A program made the translations under genes and the position numbers. The notes under the pieces were generated by a model. That model was not told the origin of the DNA, ran no database searches, and saw nothing but the letters and a program-made list of their open reading frames with translations. Positions 16,651 to 25,084 of a DNA stretch of 41,836 bases are shown here, in pieces (the stretch's first letter is position 1; the number at the start of each line of letters is the position of its first letter). Where the stretch lies: assembly GCA_015066405.1 (NCBI GenBank), contig SVOM01000012.1:1-41836 (forward strand). Direction: 5' to 3'. The DNA is from Oscillospiraceae bacterium. GTDB lineage: Bacteria > Bacillota > Clostridia > Oscillospirales > Acutalibacteraceae.

Positions 16651-17273
16651 TAGTAAAGTCCCCCAAAACCATCAAACGGGAAAATTCTAAAAAGGGCTTT
16701 GCCTAAAATATGGCGTGTATCAACCATGCCGTTAACACCAATGCTTGAATTTCGGCTATCGGTGGAATCGTTACGGTTATCGCCAAGAACAAACACGCAA
16801 CCCTCATTTACTACAACGGGAAACTCAATGTCGCCGCGAAGGTTTGTTGGAGTTTTGGTGTACTCTTCTTCTAACTTTACGCCGTCAACATAAACCGAGC
16901 CCGACTGAAAATCAATATCAACAACCTGACCCTCGGTTGCGATAACTCGTTTGATAATCGGTGTATTGGCATCGGAATTATTTGTTATATTATTTGCATT
17001 GCGGGAAATTACAACAATATCTCCTTGCTTTGCGGTGTAACCAATATCGGAAATAATTATCTTCTCGCCGTTAAGCAGGGTGTTTTGCATTGAACGACCG
17101 CTAATTGTAACCACCTTAAACACAAACGAAAATAAGACCACCAATAAAATGATAGCCACAATAAGTATTTCCAACCACTCAAAAAGCTCTTTTTTGAACG
17201 AAAACGGCTTTTGGGGCTTAATTTCTTCGGGTTTTGACTCTACTTCAAAATCATATTCAAATGCGTCTGTCAT
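16650..17273 (-). CDS. lepB: Signal peptidase I
   Basis: A 207-residue membrane protease that removes signal peptides from exported proteins. One membrane helix lies at about 35-53. The catalytic dyad is Ser61 (ISGRSMQNTL) and Lys108 (IIKRVIATEGQ). The box GDNRNDSTDSR near the C-terminus completes the family signature. The start is uncertain: ATG 17273 is chosen, but GTG 17282 is also possible, since AAGGG lies close upstream. It heads the lepB-rbgA-rnhB-yraN-thrC run and is separated from rplS by a terminator. Confidence 0.93.
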   Translation of the reverse strand: MTDAFEYDFEVESKPEEIKPQKPFSFKKELFEWLEILIVAIILLVVLFSFVFKVVTISGRSMQNTLLNGEKIIISDIGYTAKQGDIVVISRNANNITNNSDANTPIIKRVIATEGQVVDIDFQSGSVYVDGVKLEEEYTKTPTNLRGDIEFPVVVNEGCVFVLGDNRNDSTDSRNSSIGVNGMVDTRHILGKALFRIFPFDGFGGLY

Positions 17274-17311
17274 AAAATTCACTTACCCTTCTATACGCTC
17301 ATTATAAAGCA

Positions 17312-17341
17312 AAAAAGGGGACATAAACACGTCCCCTTTTT
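17312..17341 (-). terminator. Terminator of rplS
   Basis: An 11-bp stem (17312-17322 with 17331-17341) with GGGGAC core and a T6 run on the minus strand, ten bases after the rplS stop. A TATAAT at 17306-17301 just beyond it may be the -10 box for the lepB operon, though no good -35 is visible. Confidence 0.9.
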
Positions 17342-17350
17342 CTAAGAATC

Positions 17351-17695
17351 TTAACCGATAAGTTCTTTAACTTTTGCGGCTTTACCAACTCTATCACGAA
17401 GATAATAAAGTTTAGCACGGCGTACTTTACCGGATCTAACCTTTTCTACCTTAGCAACGTTGGGTGAATGTACAGGGAATACTCTTTCAACACCTACACC
17501 GTAAGATAAACGTCTTACAGTAAAGGTTTCAGCAATACCGCTGTTGTTACGAGCAATAACAGTACCTTCAAATACCTGGATTCTTTCACGCTCGCCTTCA
17601 CGAATTTTTACGTGTACGCGAACTGTGCTACCGATTTCAACTACAGGAGCATCTTCCTTAATCATATCGGCGGTAAGATTTTTAATTGCGTCCAT
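17351..17695 (-). CDS. rplS: 50S ribosomal protein L19
   Basis: A 114-residue ribosomal protein at the 30S-50S interface. The sequence is typical throughout: [53 protein letters not shown] and the basic C-terminus [29 protein letters not shown] precedes the ATG. It is transcribed alone from a strong promoter through a structured leader, which is the usual arrangement for autoregulated ribosomal protein genes. Confidence 0.97.
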   Translation of the reverse strand: MDAIKNLTADMIKEDAPVVEIGSTVRVHVKIREGERERIQVFEGTVIARNNSGIAETFTVRRLSYGVGVERVFPVHSPNVAKVEKVRSGKVRRAKLYYLRDRVGKAAKVKELIG

Positions 17696-17812
17696 GTTCT
17701 TTCCTCCTTAAACACTTCAGATGTTCGTGCCACTTTTGTGCAGAGGACCATCCGCTTTAATGTCGATAATTCGGCATCAAACCCATCCGTAAGGACCGGA
17801 TGAAATCAAATG
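17696..17812 (-). ncRNA. Candidate L19 (rplS) leader RNA
   Basis: About 117 bases of untranslated leader lie between the rplS promoter and its start. At the 5' end (17784-17804) the minus strand reads ATCCG-GTCCTTA-CGGAT, a 5-bp stem, followed by several GGATGG/GATG-rich segments that could form a multi-branch structure. An L19 leader family that binds L19 and represses translation is known in Firmicutes. The position and size fit, but I have not matched the full consensus. Confidence 0.55.
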
Positions 17813-17819
17813 CTCAAAT

Positions 17820-17848
17820 ATAATACCACATTCATTTTAAAAAATCAA
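17820..17848 (-). promoter_or_regulatory. Sigma-A promoter of rplS
   Basis: On the minus strand, TTGATT (17848-17843) and TATTAT (17825-17820) with a 17-base spacer and TGG extended -10. The -35 box touches the end of the upstream ypeB-like gene. Confidence 0.82.
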
Positions 17849-17851
17849 GCA

Positions 17852-19180
17852 TTATTTTACAAGAGTTCCGCCATTTGTCCGAAAAAGCATTAAAATTTCT
17901 TCTTCCTCGAGTGTTTGGGTGTTTATATACACTAAAATTTCCTTCTCGTTTTCCCCTGTGCACAAAAATTCATAGCACTGTTTTTCATCCGTGTTATCAC
18001 TGGGTATTACACAAATTGAGCTGCTCTTAATTTTTAAGTTTGTGCTCACTACCGCTTTTGCATCATCAACCGAGTGTTTTGGTAACGGCAAGGTTCTAAC
18101 CCTATGGTTTGTAAGGTACCCCCTACCCTCATAAAAAACCACCGCGCCGCTTGATAGGTCAACTCCTATTTTAACTAAATCGGTATAACAAATTACATTA
18201 CCATTAATATAAGCAAAGCTTACGGTGCACACGCCGTTATCGGCATAATAATAGGTTGGTATAAACTTTTCCTCGGAATTTCTCGATAAATACTTTTGCG
18301 CTATTGATACCGCCTGCTCGTATGAATAAAAAGGTGTTTCATCGGTTGTATATTTTCTAAAATATACAGGGTGTCCACCCTTAACCGAAATGCTTGCAAC
18401 CCCACCTTCATATACAAATCGGTATGCTTCAATTTTGCCGTTTTCGTTGCCGTCAAGCTTTAAACTTTGCGCATCAACATCCAACAATTTTGCCGCTGTA
18501 TTTTTAGCATCATCAACGCTTACTTCCGCTTTTCCTTTTAACATTAGCGGCTCGCCGGGAACTGTGTAATCAGAATAAGGTCCATCATATATAAGTGTCG
18601 GATAATCGGTAAAATTCTCATCGAGCTCTGAAAACATATTATTTAACTCGCTGTTTTCAAGAGTGTTATTTAGGCTATCAGATAGTTCTTCATCCCAAGC
18701 GCCGCTATTATTATACTGATTTTCGATTTCGGCAATATCTTTAGATATTTCGCCCGAAATCTCACCGAGTCTTAAAATACCCTGCCGCTCGGTATCTCCT
18801 ATCTCGCCGTTTTCGGTAACCTTTCGCGCTACAAAAACCGCATAGTTGCCAACTTGGGACAAAAATTTATTAAAACCATCCTTATTTAAACCAACGGCCG
18901 AAATTTGCGTAAAAGCATTTTTTGCAAGCTTTGCCTCGGTATAAAGTGTTACTGCAATGCTATTCATTTGCTTGGCTGTGGTAACATAAGCCGCTTTTTC
19001 AAGATTTAGATTTATATTTGATATGCTTGAATTTAACTCTTCAAGTGAGGATGAATAGGTAAATCTAACTTGATTTTTGTAAAACTGCATCTCCTTATAA
19101 CAGTTATAAATCATACCCGACAGCACAATTGCGGCGGCTACAAGATAAGATATTAATCTAATTGCTGTTCTTTTTTTCAC
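17852..19180 (-). CDS. ypeB: Spore germination protein YpeB
   Basis: A 442-residue protein of the YpeB family, which is needed to place the cortex-lytic enzyme SleB in spores. An N-terminal membrane helix or uncleaved signal lies at about 8-26. A helical region follows, then the family motif FTDYPTLIYDGPYSDY (about 195-210), then PepSY-like repeats, seen in VSVDDAKNTAAKLLDVD and HSVDDAKAVVSTNL. It starts at GTG 19180 after GGAGGAAATATT. No sleB is adjacent here, unlike in Bacillus. The gene supports a spore-forming host. Confidence 0.88.
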   Translation of the reverse strand: MKKRTAIRLISYLVAAAIVLSGMIYNCYKEMQFYKNQVRFTYSSSLEELNSSISNINLNLEKAAYVTTAKQMNSIAVTLYTEAKLAKNAFTQISAVGLNKDGFNKFLSQVGNYAVFVARKVTENGEIGDTERQGILRLGEISGEISKDIAEIENQYNNSGAWDEELSDSLNNTLENSELNNMFSELDENFTDYPTLIYDGPYSDYTVPGEPLMLKGKAEVSVDDAKNTAAKLLDVDAQSLKLDGNENGKIEAYRFVYEGGVASISVKGGHPVYFRKYTTDETPFYSYEQAVSIAQKYLSRNSEEKFIPTYYYADNGVCTVSFAYINGNVICYTDLVKIGVDLSSGAVVFYEGRGYLTNHRVRTLPLPKHSVDDAKAVVSTNLKIKSSSICVIPSDNTDEKQCYEFLCTGENEKEILVYINTQTLEEEEILMLFRTNGGTLVK

Positions 19181-19209
19181 AATATTTCCTCCAAATACAA
19201 AATTTTGTA

Positions 19210-19238
19210 TTGTTAAAATTTATATTATATAGTATAAT
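19210..19238 (+). promoter_or_regulatory. Sigma-A promoter of the desulfurase-thiI operon
   Basis: TTGTTA (19210-19215) and TATAAT (19233-19238) with a 17-base spacer, about 31 bases before the TTG start. Confidence 0.78.
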
Positions 19239-19269
19239 TAATTGATTAAGTTTTATTCGGGGTGCAAAA

Positions 19270-20409
19270 TTGGACAAGATTATTTACTTTGATAACAGTT
19301 CAACAACAAAGCCGTGTGAAACGGCAATTAAATATTTAAATGAGGCGTTAACTGCAAACTGGGGCAACCCTTCTTCCCTACACAGTTTAGGGCTTGCTGC
19401 CGAGCAAGAGGTTTTCCTTGCCCGCAAAGCCGTTGCCGATACAATTTGTGCCACACCCGAAGAGATTTATTTTACAAGTGGCGGTACTGAAGCCAACAAT
19501 TTGGCTATAATGGGTGCTGTATCGGCACTAAAAAAACGAGGAAACCGCATTGTAACCACCACCATTGAGCATCCTTCCGTTCTTGAGGTTATGAAAAAAC
19601 TGCAAAATGATGGTTTTGACGTTGTTTATTTAGCTCCCGATAAAAATGGTGTTGTAGGTGTTGATGATATAAACAACGCTATCAATAAAAACACAATTCT
19701 CGTAAGCATAATGCTTGTTAACAATGAAACCGGTGCTGTACAGCCGATAAAAGCGGCGGCGGAAGCAATAAAAAAATCGGGTGCTCCCGCCCTTTTACAC
19801 GCCGACTGTGTACAAGCCTTCGGTAAAATGCAAATTGATGTTAATAAACTTTGTGTTGATTTGCTTAGCATAAGCGGTCATAAAATACACGGACCTAAAG
19901 GTATTGGTGCTTTATTTAAACGCAAGCAAAAAAACATACATCCACTTATTTTAGGTGGTGGGCAAGAAAAAGGACTTAGAGCCGGCACCGAAAACGTACC
20001 GCTAATTTGTTCATTGCGCGGCGCCATAGAGGAAATAGGAAACATAAACCACAATTTATCCCTTTTAAAAGAGCTTAACAGTTATGCAAGACAAAAGATT
20101 TGTGAAAGCTTACCTGAGGCCAGCTTTAACTCAAACGAAGCCTGCTTGCCCTATATTTTAAATTTTTCACTTAACACCCACCGCTCCGAAACCATACTGC
20201 ACTATCTTGATGCAAACAACATTTTTATATCAAGCGGCAGTGCGTGTGCCAAGGGGCAAAAAAGCCACGTAATGACGGCTATGGGATTAGAAAACCGGCG
20301 TATTGACAGTGCTTTGAGATTAAGCTTTAATCGATACAACACAAAGCAAGAGATTGACAGGTTTTGCGAGGTTTTAAAGAACGCTTGCGCAACGCTCAGA
20401 AAGGCATAG
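19270..20409 (+). CDS. Cysteine desulfurase (NifZ/IscS-like)
   Basis: A 379-residue PLP enzyme that takes sulfur from cysteine. FDNSSTTKP opens the fold, HADCVQAFGK binds the cofactor, Lys205 in ISGHKIHGPKG is the PLP lysine, and Cys326 in SSGSACAKG carries the persulfide. It starts at TTG 19270 after CGGGGTG. thiI follows three bases later, the same arrangement as nifZ-thiI in Bacillus subtilis, so the sulfur is most likely passed to ThiI for 4-thiouridine in tRNA rather than to iron-sulfur clusters. Confidence 0.92.
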   Translation: MDKIIYFDNSSTTKPCETAIKYLNEALTANWGNPSSLHSLGLAAEQEVFLARKAVADTICATPEEIYFTSGGTEANNLAIMGAVSALKKRGNRIVTTTIEHPSVLEVMKKLQNDGFDVVYLAPDKNGVVGVDDINNAINKNTILVSIMLVNNETGAVQPIKAAAEAIKKSGAPALLHADCVQAFGKMQIDVNKLCVDLLSISGHKIHGPKGIGALFKRKQKNIHPLILGGGQEKGLRAGTENVPLICSLRGAIEEIGNINHNLSLLKELNSYARQKICESLPEASFNSNEACLPYILNFSLNTHRSETILHYLDANNIFISSGSACAKGQKSHVMTAMGLENRRIDSALRLSFNRYNTKQEIDRFCEVLKNACATLRKA

Positions 20410-20412
20410 AAA

Positions 20413-21582
20413 ATGAAAGAGATTATACTTATTAAAAACGGAGAGTTAGTTCTAAAAGGACTAAACCGCAACACATTTGAAGATGTACTTGTTAAAAACA
20501 TTAAAAAGCATATTTCAAAATACGGCAACTACACGCTAAAGCGCGCGCAATCAACCATATTTATTGAGCCAACGGATGACGATTTTGAGTTTGAAAAGGC
20601 TTTGGCGGCGGTTGGTAAGGTTTTTGGTATTGCCGGCTATTCACGTGCATGTGTGTGTGAAAAAAATATGCAAGACATTATAGATAATGCAAAGGTGTAC
20701 CTTGAAAATGTTTTATCGGGTGCTAAAACCTTTAAGGTTGAAGCCAAGCGTTCCGATAAAACCTTCCCGCTTAAGTCTCCCGAAATTTGCTATGAACTCG
20801 GTGGGCAATTATTGGCTAAATTTCCACACTTAAAAGTTGATGTGCACAATCCCGATGTTGTGGTAACCGTTGAGGTTAGAGATTATAGCGCCTATATTCG
20901 TGCAAATCAGTTGCATGGTGCGGGCGGTTTACCCGTTGGTACTGCAGGCCGTGCAGCGATACTTATTTCGGGCGGAATTGATAGTCCCGTTGCCGCATGG
21001 TGTATGGCAAAACGCGGACTTGAACTTAATGCAATTCACTTTGCAAGCCCCCCTTATACAAGCCCCCGAGCCGAGCTTAAAGTAAGGCAGCTACTTGAAA
21101 AGGTTGCAGCTTATAGCGGCACTATTCGTTTAGGGGTTGTGCCATTTACCGAAATACAGCAAGAAATTGCCGATAAATGCCCTGAGGAATTTTTCACACT
21201 TATTATGCGCCGTATGATGATGCGCATTTCCGAACGACTGGCAGCTGAGCGTAATTGTTTAGCGCTTATAACGGGCGAGAGTTTAGGACAGGTTGCAAGC
21301 CAAACCCTGCCCGCCCTTGCGGTTACTGATAATGTTGTTAATATGCCCGTTCTTCGTCCGCTTATAGGTATGGACAAGGAAGAAATTGTTATTATATCAC
21401 GAAAAATTGATACATTTGATATATCAATTCAACCATATGAGGACTGCTGTACAGTATTTACCCCGAAGCATCCTAAAACGCGACCTACTATTGCTCAATG
21501 CATTGAAGCCGAAGAGGCGCTCGGCATTGACGAACTGATTGAAAGGGCCGTTAGCGGCACAGTATATTCTTATATTGATTAG
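20413..21582 (+). CDS. thiI: tRNA 4-thiouridine synthetase ThiI
   Basis: A 389-residue enzyme that adenylates tRNA U8 and inserts sulfur. An N-terminal ferredoxin-like and THUMP region covers about 1-165. The PP-loop motif ILISGGIDSPVAAW begins near residue 183. The protein ends after CCTVFTPKHPKTRP with no rhodanese domain, the short Firmicute form, which takes sulfur from a dedicated desulfurase, here the gene directly upstream. It is cotranscribed with that gene and with the CinA fusion gene 10 bases downstream. Confidence 0.94.
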   Translation: MKEIILIKNGELVLKGLNRNTFEDVLVKNIKKHISKYGNYTLKRAQSTIFIEPTDDDFEFEKALAAVGKVFGIAGYSRACVCEKNMQDIIDNAKVYLENVLSGAKTFKVEAKRSDKTFPLKSPEICYELGGQLLAKFPHLKVDVHNPDVVVTVEVRDYSAYIRANQLHGAGGLPVGTAGRAAILISGGIDSPVAAWCMAKRGLELNAIHFASPPYTSPRAELKVRQLLEKVAAYSGTIRLGVVPFTEIQQEIADKCPEEFFTLIMRRMMMRISERLAAERNCLALITGESLGQVASQTLPALAVTDNVVNMPVLRPLIGMDKEEIVIISRKIDTFDISIQPYEDCCTVFTPKHPKTRPTIAQCIEAEEALGIDELIERAVSGTVYSYID

Positions 21583-21592
21583 AGGTGTCAAA

Positions 21593-24148
21593 TTGAATAC
21601 CGCAATTCTTTATTCCCCAAATGAAGATATTACCGAAAAAGCTTTTCTTTCAAAGATAAAGACTGTTTCACAGTTGCTATCTGTAGATGGCAGCCTATCT
21701 TTAACTTGCTTAAATAACGAGAATTTTGAAAATGCATTCAAAAAAGCAGCACAAAAAAATGATGTACTGCTTATTTCCGAATGCCTAATATTAGAGAACG
21801 AGGCTTTTTTTGCAAAAATTTTGAAAGACGGTAATTTCGGAATTTATAAAAAAAGAATCTTGGCAGTTATGCCGCAAAATGAAAACCGATTTTTTGATAC
21901 AATAGCACATATTCTATGCACTACCTTCGGCGAAGATAAATCCTACGCGTATGATTATGTGGACATTAGCGAGAAAACACTCGATGAAGCAGTAGAAATT
22001 ATTGCAAACGAATGCTTATTTTCTAATCCAAAGCTATATGCGCTCTCGCTTGAAAACCTTGTAAGAATTTTAATAGTTGCCGAAAGCGATAATGAGGAAG
22101 CGGCAAATACTATGTGCCTTGAAACTGTGCAAAATCTTAAAATGATTTTTGGCGATAACGCCTTTTCGAATCATTTTGAAGATATTGCCACAACTGTTGT
22201 TGAGCTGCTTAATAAAAAAGGTTTAAAGGTTGCTACTGCCGAGTCATGTACGGCAGGTATGCTATCGAGTGCTATCACTTCCGTGCCGGGCTCATCCGCT
22301 GTATTTGAAATCGGAATATCTTCCTATGCTGACCGCATTAAAAAAGCCGCACTCGGTGTTTCGGGCGTAACCCTTAAAAAATATGGTGCCGTAAGTATGC
22401 AAACCGCCGCAGAAATGGCGCGTGGTATTAAACTGCTTAGCGATGCCGATATTGGTATTTCGGCAACCGGTGTTGCAGGACCCGGAAGCAGTGAGTATAA
22501 GCCTGTCGGCACTGTGTATATTGCCCTGACGGATGGCAAAAAGAATTGGGTAATTGACCTAAATCTTGATAGCAATTTATCGCGGGACGAAATACGCCGC
22601 AAAACAACCTTTGCGTGCCTTGATTTATTGCGTAGGTATTTGCAGTGCCTTCCAAATACACTTCCCGATGGTACCGATATGGATGCGCCGTTATTCCTTT
22701 TATATGAGCAACCCCATTTTGAACCGATATTCTATTATGATAACAAAACTGAGGAATCGGTTGATGTGTTGCCGGAAAACGAAATAGGCTTTTCGGTAAA
22801 CGAAAATTATTTTGAAGAATTGGAAATTCCTACTGAAACGGCAAATAAACCGTCTATTTCTATAAATATTATGCCACTATTAGAGAAAGCCAAAAGCTTT
22901 ATTTTGGCGGCATATCACAAAACCGTGGAATTTTTAAAAGATACCGAGCGCGTAAAGAAAATATTGGTAAACTCTGTTTTTGCGGTTATTATCGCTTCGG
23001 TTTTACTCGGTTCCATTTCGGTATATGCGTATTTTAGCGCCTCAAATAAAAATAAAGAATTAATTGATAATTTGCGTTCTGATTGGAATTACACGGGTGC
23101 CATTGATGCAAACGGTAATTTTGCCGACTTTGAAAAGCTATATGAAACCAACTCAGATATCAGCGGTTGGTTAACCGTTGGCAATAACACAATTAACCTG
23201 CCCGTTTGTTATAATAAGGATGCCGAATTTTACAACAATCATAACTATAAAAAGCAGTTTAGCAAATATGGCGCTCTCTATTTTAAAGGTAATGTAAAGC
23301 CCGCCGACAATGTCTTAGTTAAGAACACCGTAATTTTCGGTAACTCACCAAAAGACAATTCTATGTTTGCACCGCTTAAAAATTATAGGTCAATTGATTA
23401 TTTGCGCAGTAACTCACAAATTGAACTTGTTACCAAATACTCGCGGCGGTTATATCAAATTTTTGCGGTAATGTTGCTTGATGAGAAAGACTCAGACGGG
23501 TTTGACTGCACCATTACCGACTTTACCGATAAAGCGACATTCAATGCTTGGATTGGCGAAGCAAAAATACGCAATTTATATAAGCTTGATACATCAAAAT
23601 TCCCCGAGGACTACGATGTGATTACGCTCATCACTGACACCGATGAATTTGAGGGTGCCAAGCTTGTTGTAATGGGCTTTTCGGTAAACTGGTTTGATGA
23701 AGCCTATCAAACTTATTTGAAGGTTAACCCTTCTCCCTATCATCCGCAAGCGTGGTATGATGCGCATAACGCGGTTAACCCTTATATTGATTCAAAGCCC
23801 ATTCCTGATGCACCTTCTATTTACCCTGATGAGCCACCGCTAATCTTTGTGCCTGATTCAACACCCGCTATACCGAGTGAGCCAACCGAAAGCGACTCGA
23901 CATCAAGCGGCACTACGAGCAGTACTACCAGTAGTACCACAAGCAGCACTACCAGCAGTACAACGAGTAGTACGACAAGCAGCACAACGAGTAGCACTAC
24001 AAGTAGTACCACAAGTAGCACAACTTCAAGCGGCGATAATACTTCAAGTGATACAACAAGCAGTGATAATACCAGCGACTCAACAAGTAATGTAACATCC
24101 AATACAACGAGTGATGATACGGTAACGGATGATAATACCGAAAATTAA
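21593..24148 (+). CDS. CinA amidase domain fused to an inactive sortase-B-like domain
   Basis: An 851-residue multidomain protein. Residues 1-195 resemble a decayed CinA N-terminal region. Residues 200-355 form a CinA C-terminal (PncC, nicotinamide-nucleotide amidase) domain with ATAESCTAGM at 214-223, VPGSSAVFEIG and SATGVAGPGSSEYKPVGTVY. A single membrane helix spans about 462-481. Residues 513-700 align with class B sortases (DISGWLTVGNNTINLPV, FGNSPKDNSMF, VITLITDTDEF), but the catalytic His is Asn584, the Cys is Asp682 and the Arg is Lys690. A Ser/Thr-rich tail follows, with ten TTSS units at 774-813. The start is TTG 21593 after AGAGGTG; the longer frame from 21539 overlaps thiI. By inference the amidase is cytosolic and the pseudo-sortase outside. 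Confidence 0.85.
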   Translation: MNTAILYSPNEDITEKAFLSKIKTVSQLLSVDGSLSLTCLNNENFENAFKKAAQKNDVLLISECLILENEAFFAKILKDGNFGIYKKRILAVMPQNENRFFDTIAHILCTTFGEDKSYAYDYVDISEKTLDEAVEIIANECLFSNPKLYALSLENLVRILIVAESDNEEAANTMCLETVQNLKMIFGDNAFSNHFEDIATTVVELLNKKGLKVATAESCTAGMLSSAITSVPGSSAVFEIGISSYADRIKKAALGVSGVTLKKYGAVSMQTAAEMARGIKLLSDADIGISATGVAGPGSSEYKPVGTVYIALTDGKKNWVIDLNLDSNLSRDEIRRKTTFACLDLLRRYLQCLPNTLPDGTDMDAPLFLLYEQPHFEPIFYYDNKTEESVDVLPENEIGFSVNENYFEELEIPTETANKPSISINIMPLLEKAKSFILAAYHKTVEFLKDTERVKKILVNSVFAVIIASVLLGSISVYAYFSASNKNKELIDNLRSDWNYTGAIDANGNFADFEKLYETNSDISGWLTVGNNTINLPVCYNKDAEFYNNHNYKKQFSKYGALYFKGNVKPADNVLVKNTVIFGNSPKDNSMFAPLKNYRSIDYLRSNSQIELVTKYSRRLYQIFAVMLLDEKDSDGFDCTITDFTDKATFNAWIGEAKIRNLYKLDTSKFPEDYDVITLITDTDEFEGAKLVVMGFSVNWFDEAYQTYLKVNPSPYHPQAWYDAHNAVNPYIDSKPIPDAPSIYPDEPPLIFVPDSTPAIPSEPTESDSTSSGTTSSTTSSTTSSTTSSTTSSTTSSTTSSTTSSTTSSTTSSGDNTSSDTTSSDNTSDSTSNVTSNTTSDDTVTDDNTEN
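23912..24031 (+). repeat. Ten 12-bp units encoding TTSS
   Basis: Forty codons encode ten consecutive Thr-Thr-Ser-Ser units at residues 774-813 of the CinA/pseudo-sortase protein. The units vary at synonymous positions (ACT, ACC, ACA, ACG; AGT, AGC), so the peptide is conserved while the DNA has diverged, suggesting selection on the protein rather than fresh slippage. Confidence 0.9.
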
Positions 24149-24164
24149 TTACGGAGGGTTCAAA

Positions 24165-25049
24165 ATGATCAGTTTAAAAACCGAGATAATTTATCTAAAA
24201 TGTGCCACCGATTTTGAGTTTGAATTCAACCTTAACGCCGCGGTGCAAATGCGACTTTTTACCGAATGTCCCGCAGATGATAAAGCGTTTTTAAGCGCAC
24301 TCTCGCTTGCTGTTTCAAGAAGCAGGGCGATAATTATTACCTCAAAGTTTGATGAAGCCCTTATAACAAAGCTTGCAGGCTCAATAGGTTTTAAAACCGA
24401 AACAATAGTCCCCGAGGAATACGGCATTACCAAAATGGAAACCGATAAACTGATTACGGGCGGCGTTCCTTTAGTAACCGAGGATGGCATATACGCAGGT
24501 ATAATTTTGGAAAGCGGACCGCAGTCGCTTATCATTATTACCAATGAACGTAAAACCCGTAAAGCGCTTATGAACAAGCTTGTACATACTTATCTTTTGG
24601 ATGTTGCAAATTCGGTAAATTCCGCACCCGTTGTTGCCGAAACAAACACCGATGCTACAGTAGATACCGAAGTTGTTGAAGAAACTGTTGTAAGTGATGA
24701 TGTAACCGACACTATTACGGATGTCGTTACTGATGATATTACCGATGCCGTTACTACCGACACTGTGGAATCGGCAACCGAAGAGGTTGTTGTTACTACA
24801 GAAAGCGGCAATGAGGATGTAATTGAGGACCCCGTAATTTATGGCCTTGATGATGCCGATGATGTTGAAGATGAGATTCCCACAGCACAACCCAAAAAGC
24901 GTTCTATGGGCATTTTCACAGCAATTTTGGCAATTATTTTATTCCTACTTGTTGCCTTTATTGTCTACTCTTTAATAATAGACCCATTCCTTAACAATAT
25001 TTCATTAGAGGAAAACTTTAGACACATTTTTGGTTTCTTATTTAAATAA
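24165..25049 (+). CDS. Tail-anchored protein with a CinA-N-like domain
   Basis: A 294-residue protein of uncertain function. Residues 1-145 have the alternating pattern of a molybdopterin-binding (CinA N-terminal) fold: TEIIYL at the start, SRAIIIT in the middle and GVPLVTEDGIYAGIILE, reminiscent of the CinA segment before its C-terminal domain; the match is weak. Residues 150-245 are an acidic linker rich in Thr, Val, Asp and Glu. One helix at about 249-273 anchors the C-terminus. The start is ATG 24165, seven bases after GGAGG; the ATG at 24129 lies inside the previous gene. It follows the CinA/pseudo-sortase gene by 16 bases and may be its partner. Confidence 0.6.
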   Translation: MISLKTEIIYLKCATDFEFEFNLNAAVQMRLFTECPADDKAFLSALSLAVSRSRAIIITSKFDEALITKLAGSIGFKTETIVPEEYGITKMETDKLITGGVPLVTEDGIYAGIILESGPQSLIIITNERKTRKALMNKLVHTYLLDVANSVNSAPVVAETNTDATVDTEVVEETVVSDDVTDTITDVVTDDITDAVTTDTVESATEEVVVTTESGNEDVIEDPVIYGLDDADDVEDEIPTAQPKKRSMGIFTAILAIILFLLVAFIVYSLIIDPFLNNISLEENFRHIFGFLFK

Positions 25050-25050
25050 T

Positions 25051-25084
25051 AAAACTCCCGATGCATAGGCATCGGGAGTTTTTA
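25051..25084. terminator. Bidirectional intrinsic terminator
   Basis: A 14-bp perfect stem (25051-25064 with 25069-25082), 4-base loop, flanked by A and T runs, between the convergent tail-anchored gene and htrA. Confidence 0.93.

Noticed and set aside
17612..17803. Small plus-strand frame over the rplS leader
   Set aside because: It is antisense to rplS and its leader, with no ribosome site or homology.
23000..23700. Active class B sortase
   Set aside because: His, Cys and Arg of the active site are replaced by Asn584, Asp682 and Lys690.
23821..24102. A minus-strand frame of repeated LLVV residues
   Set aside because: It is the antisense shadow of the TTSS repeat and has no ribosome site.
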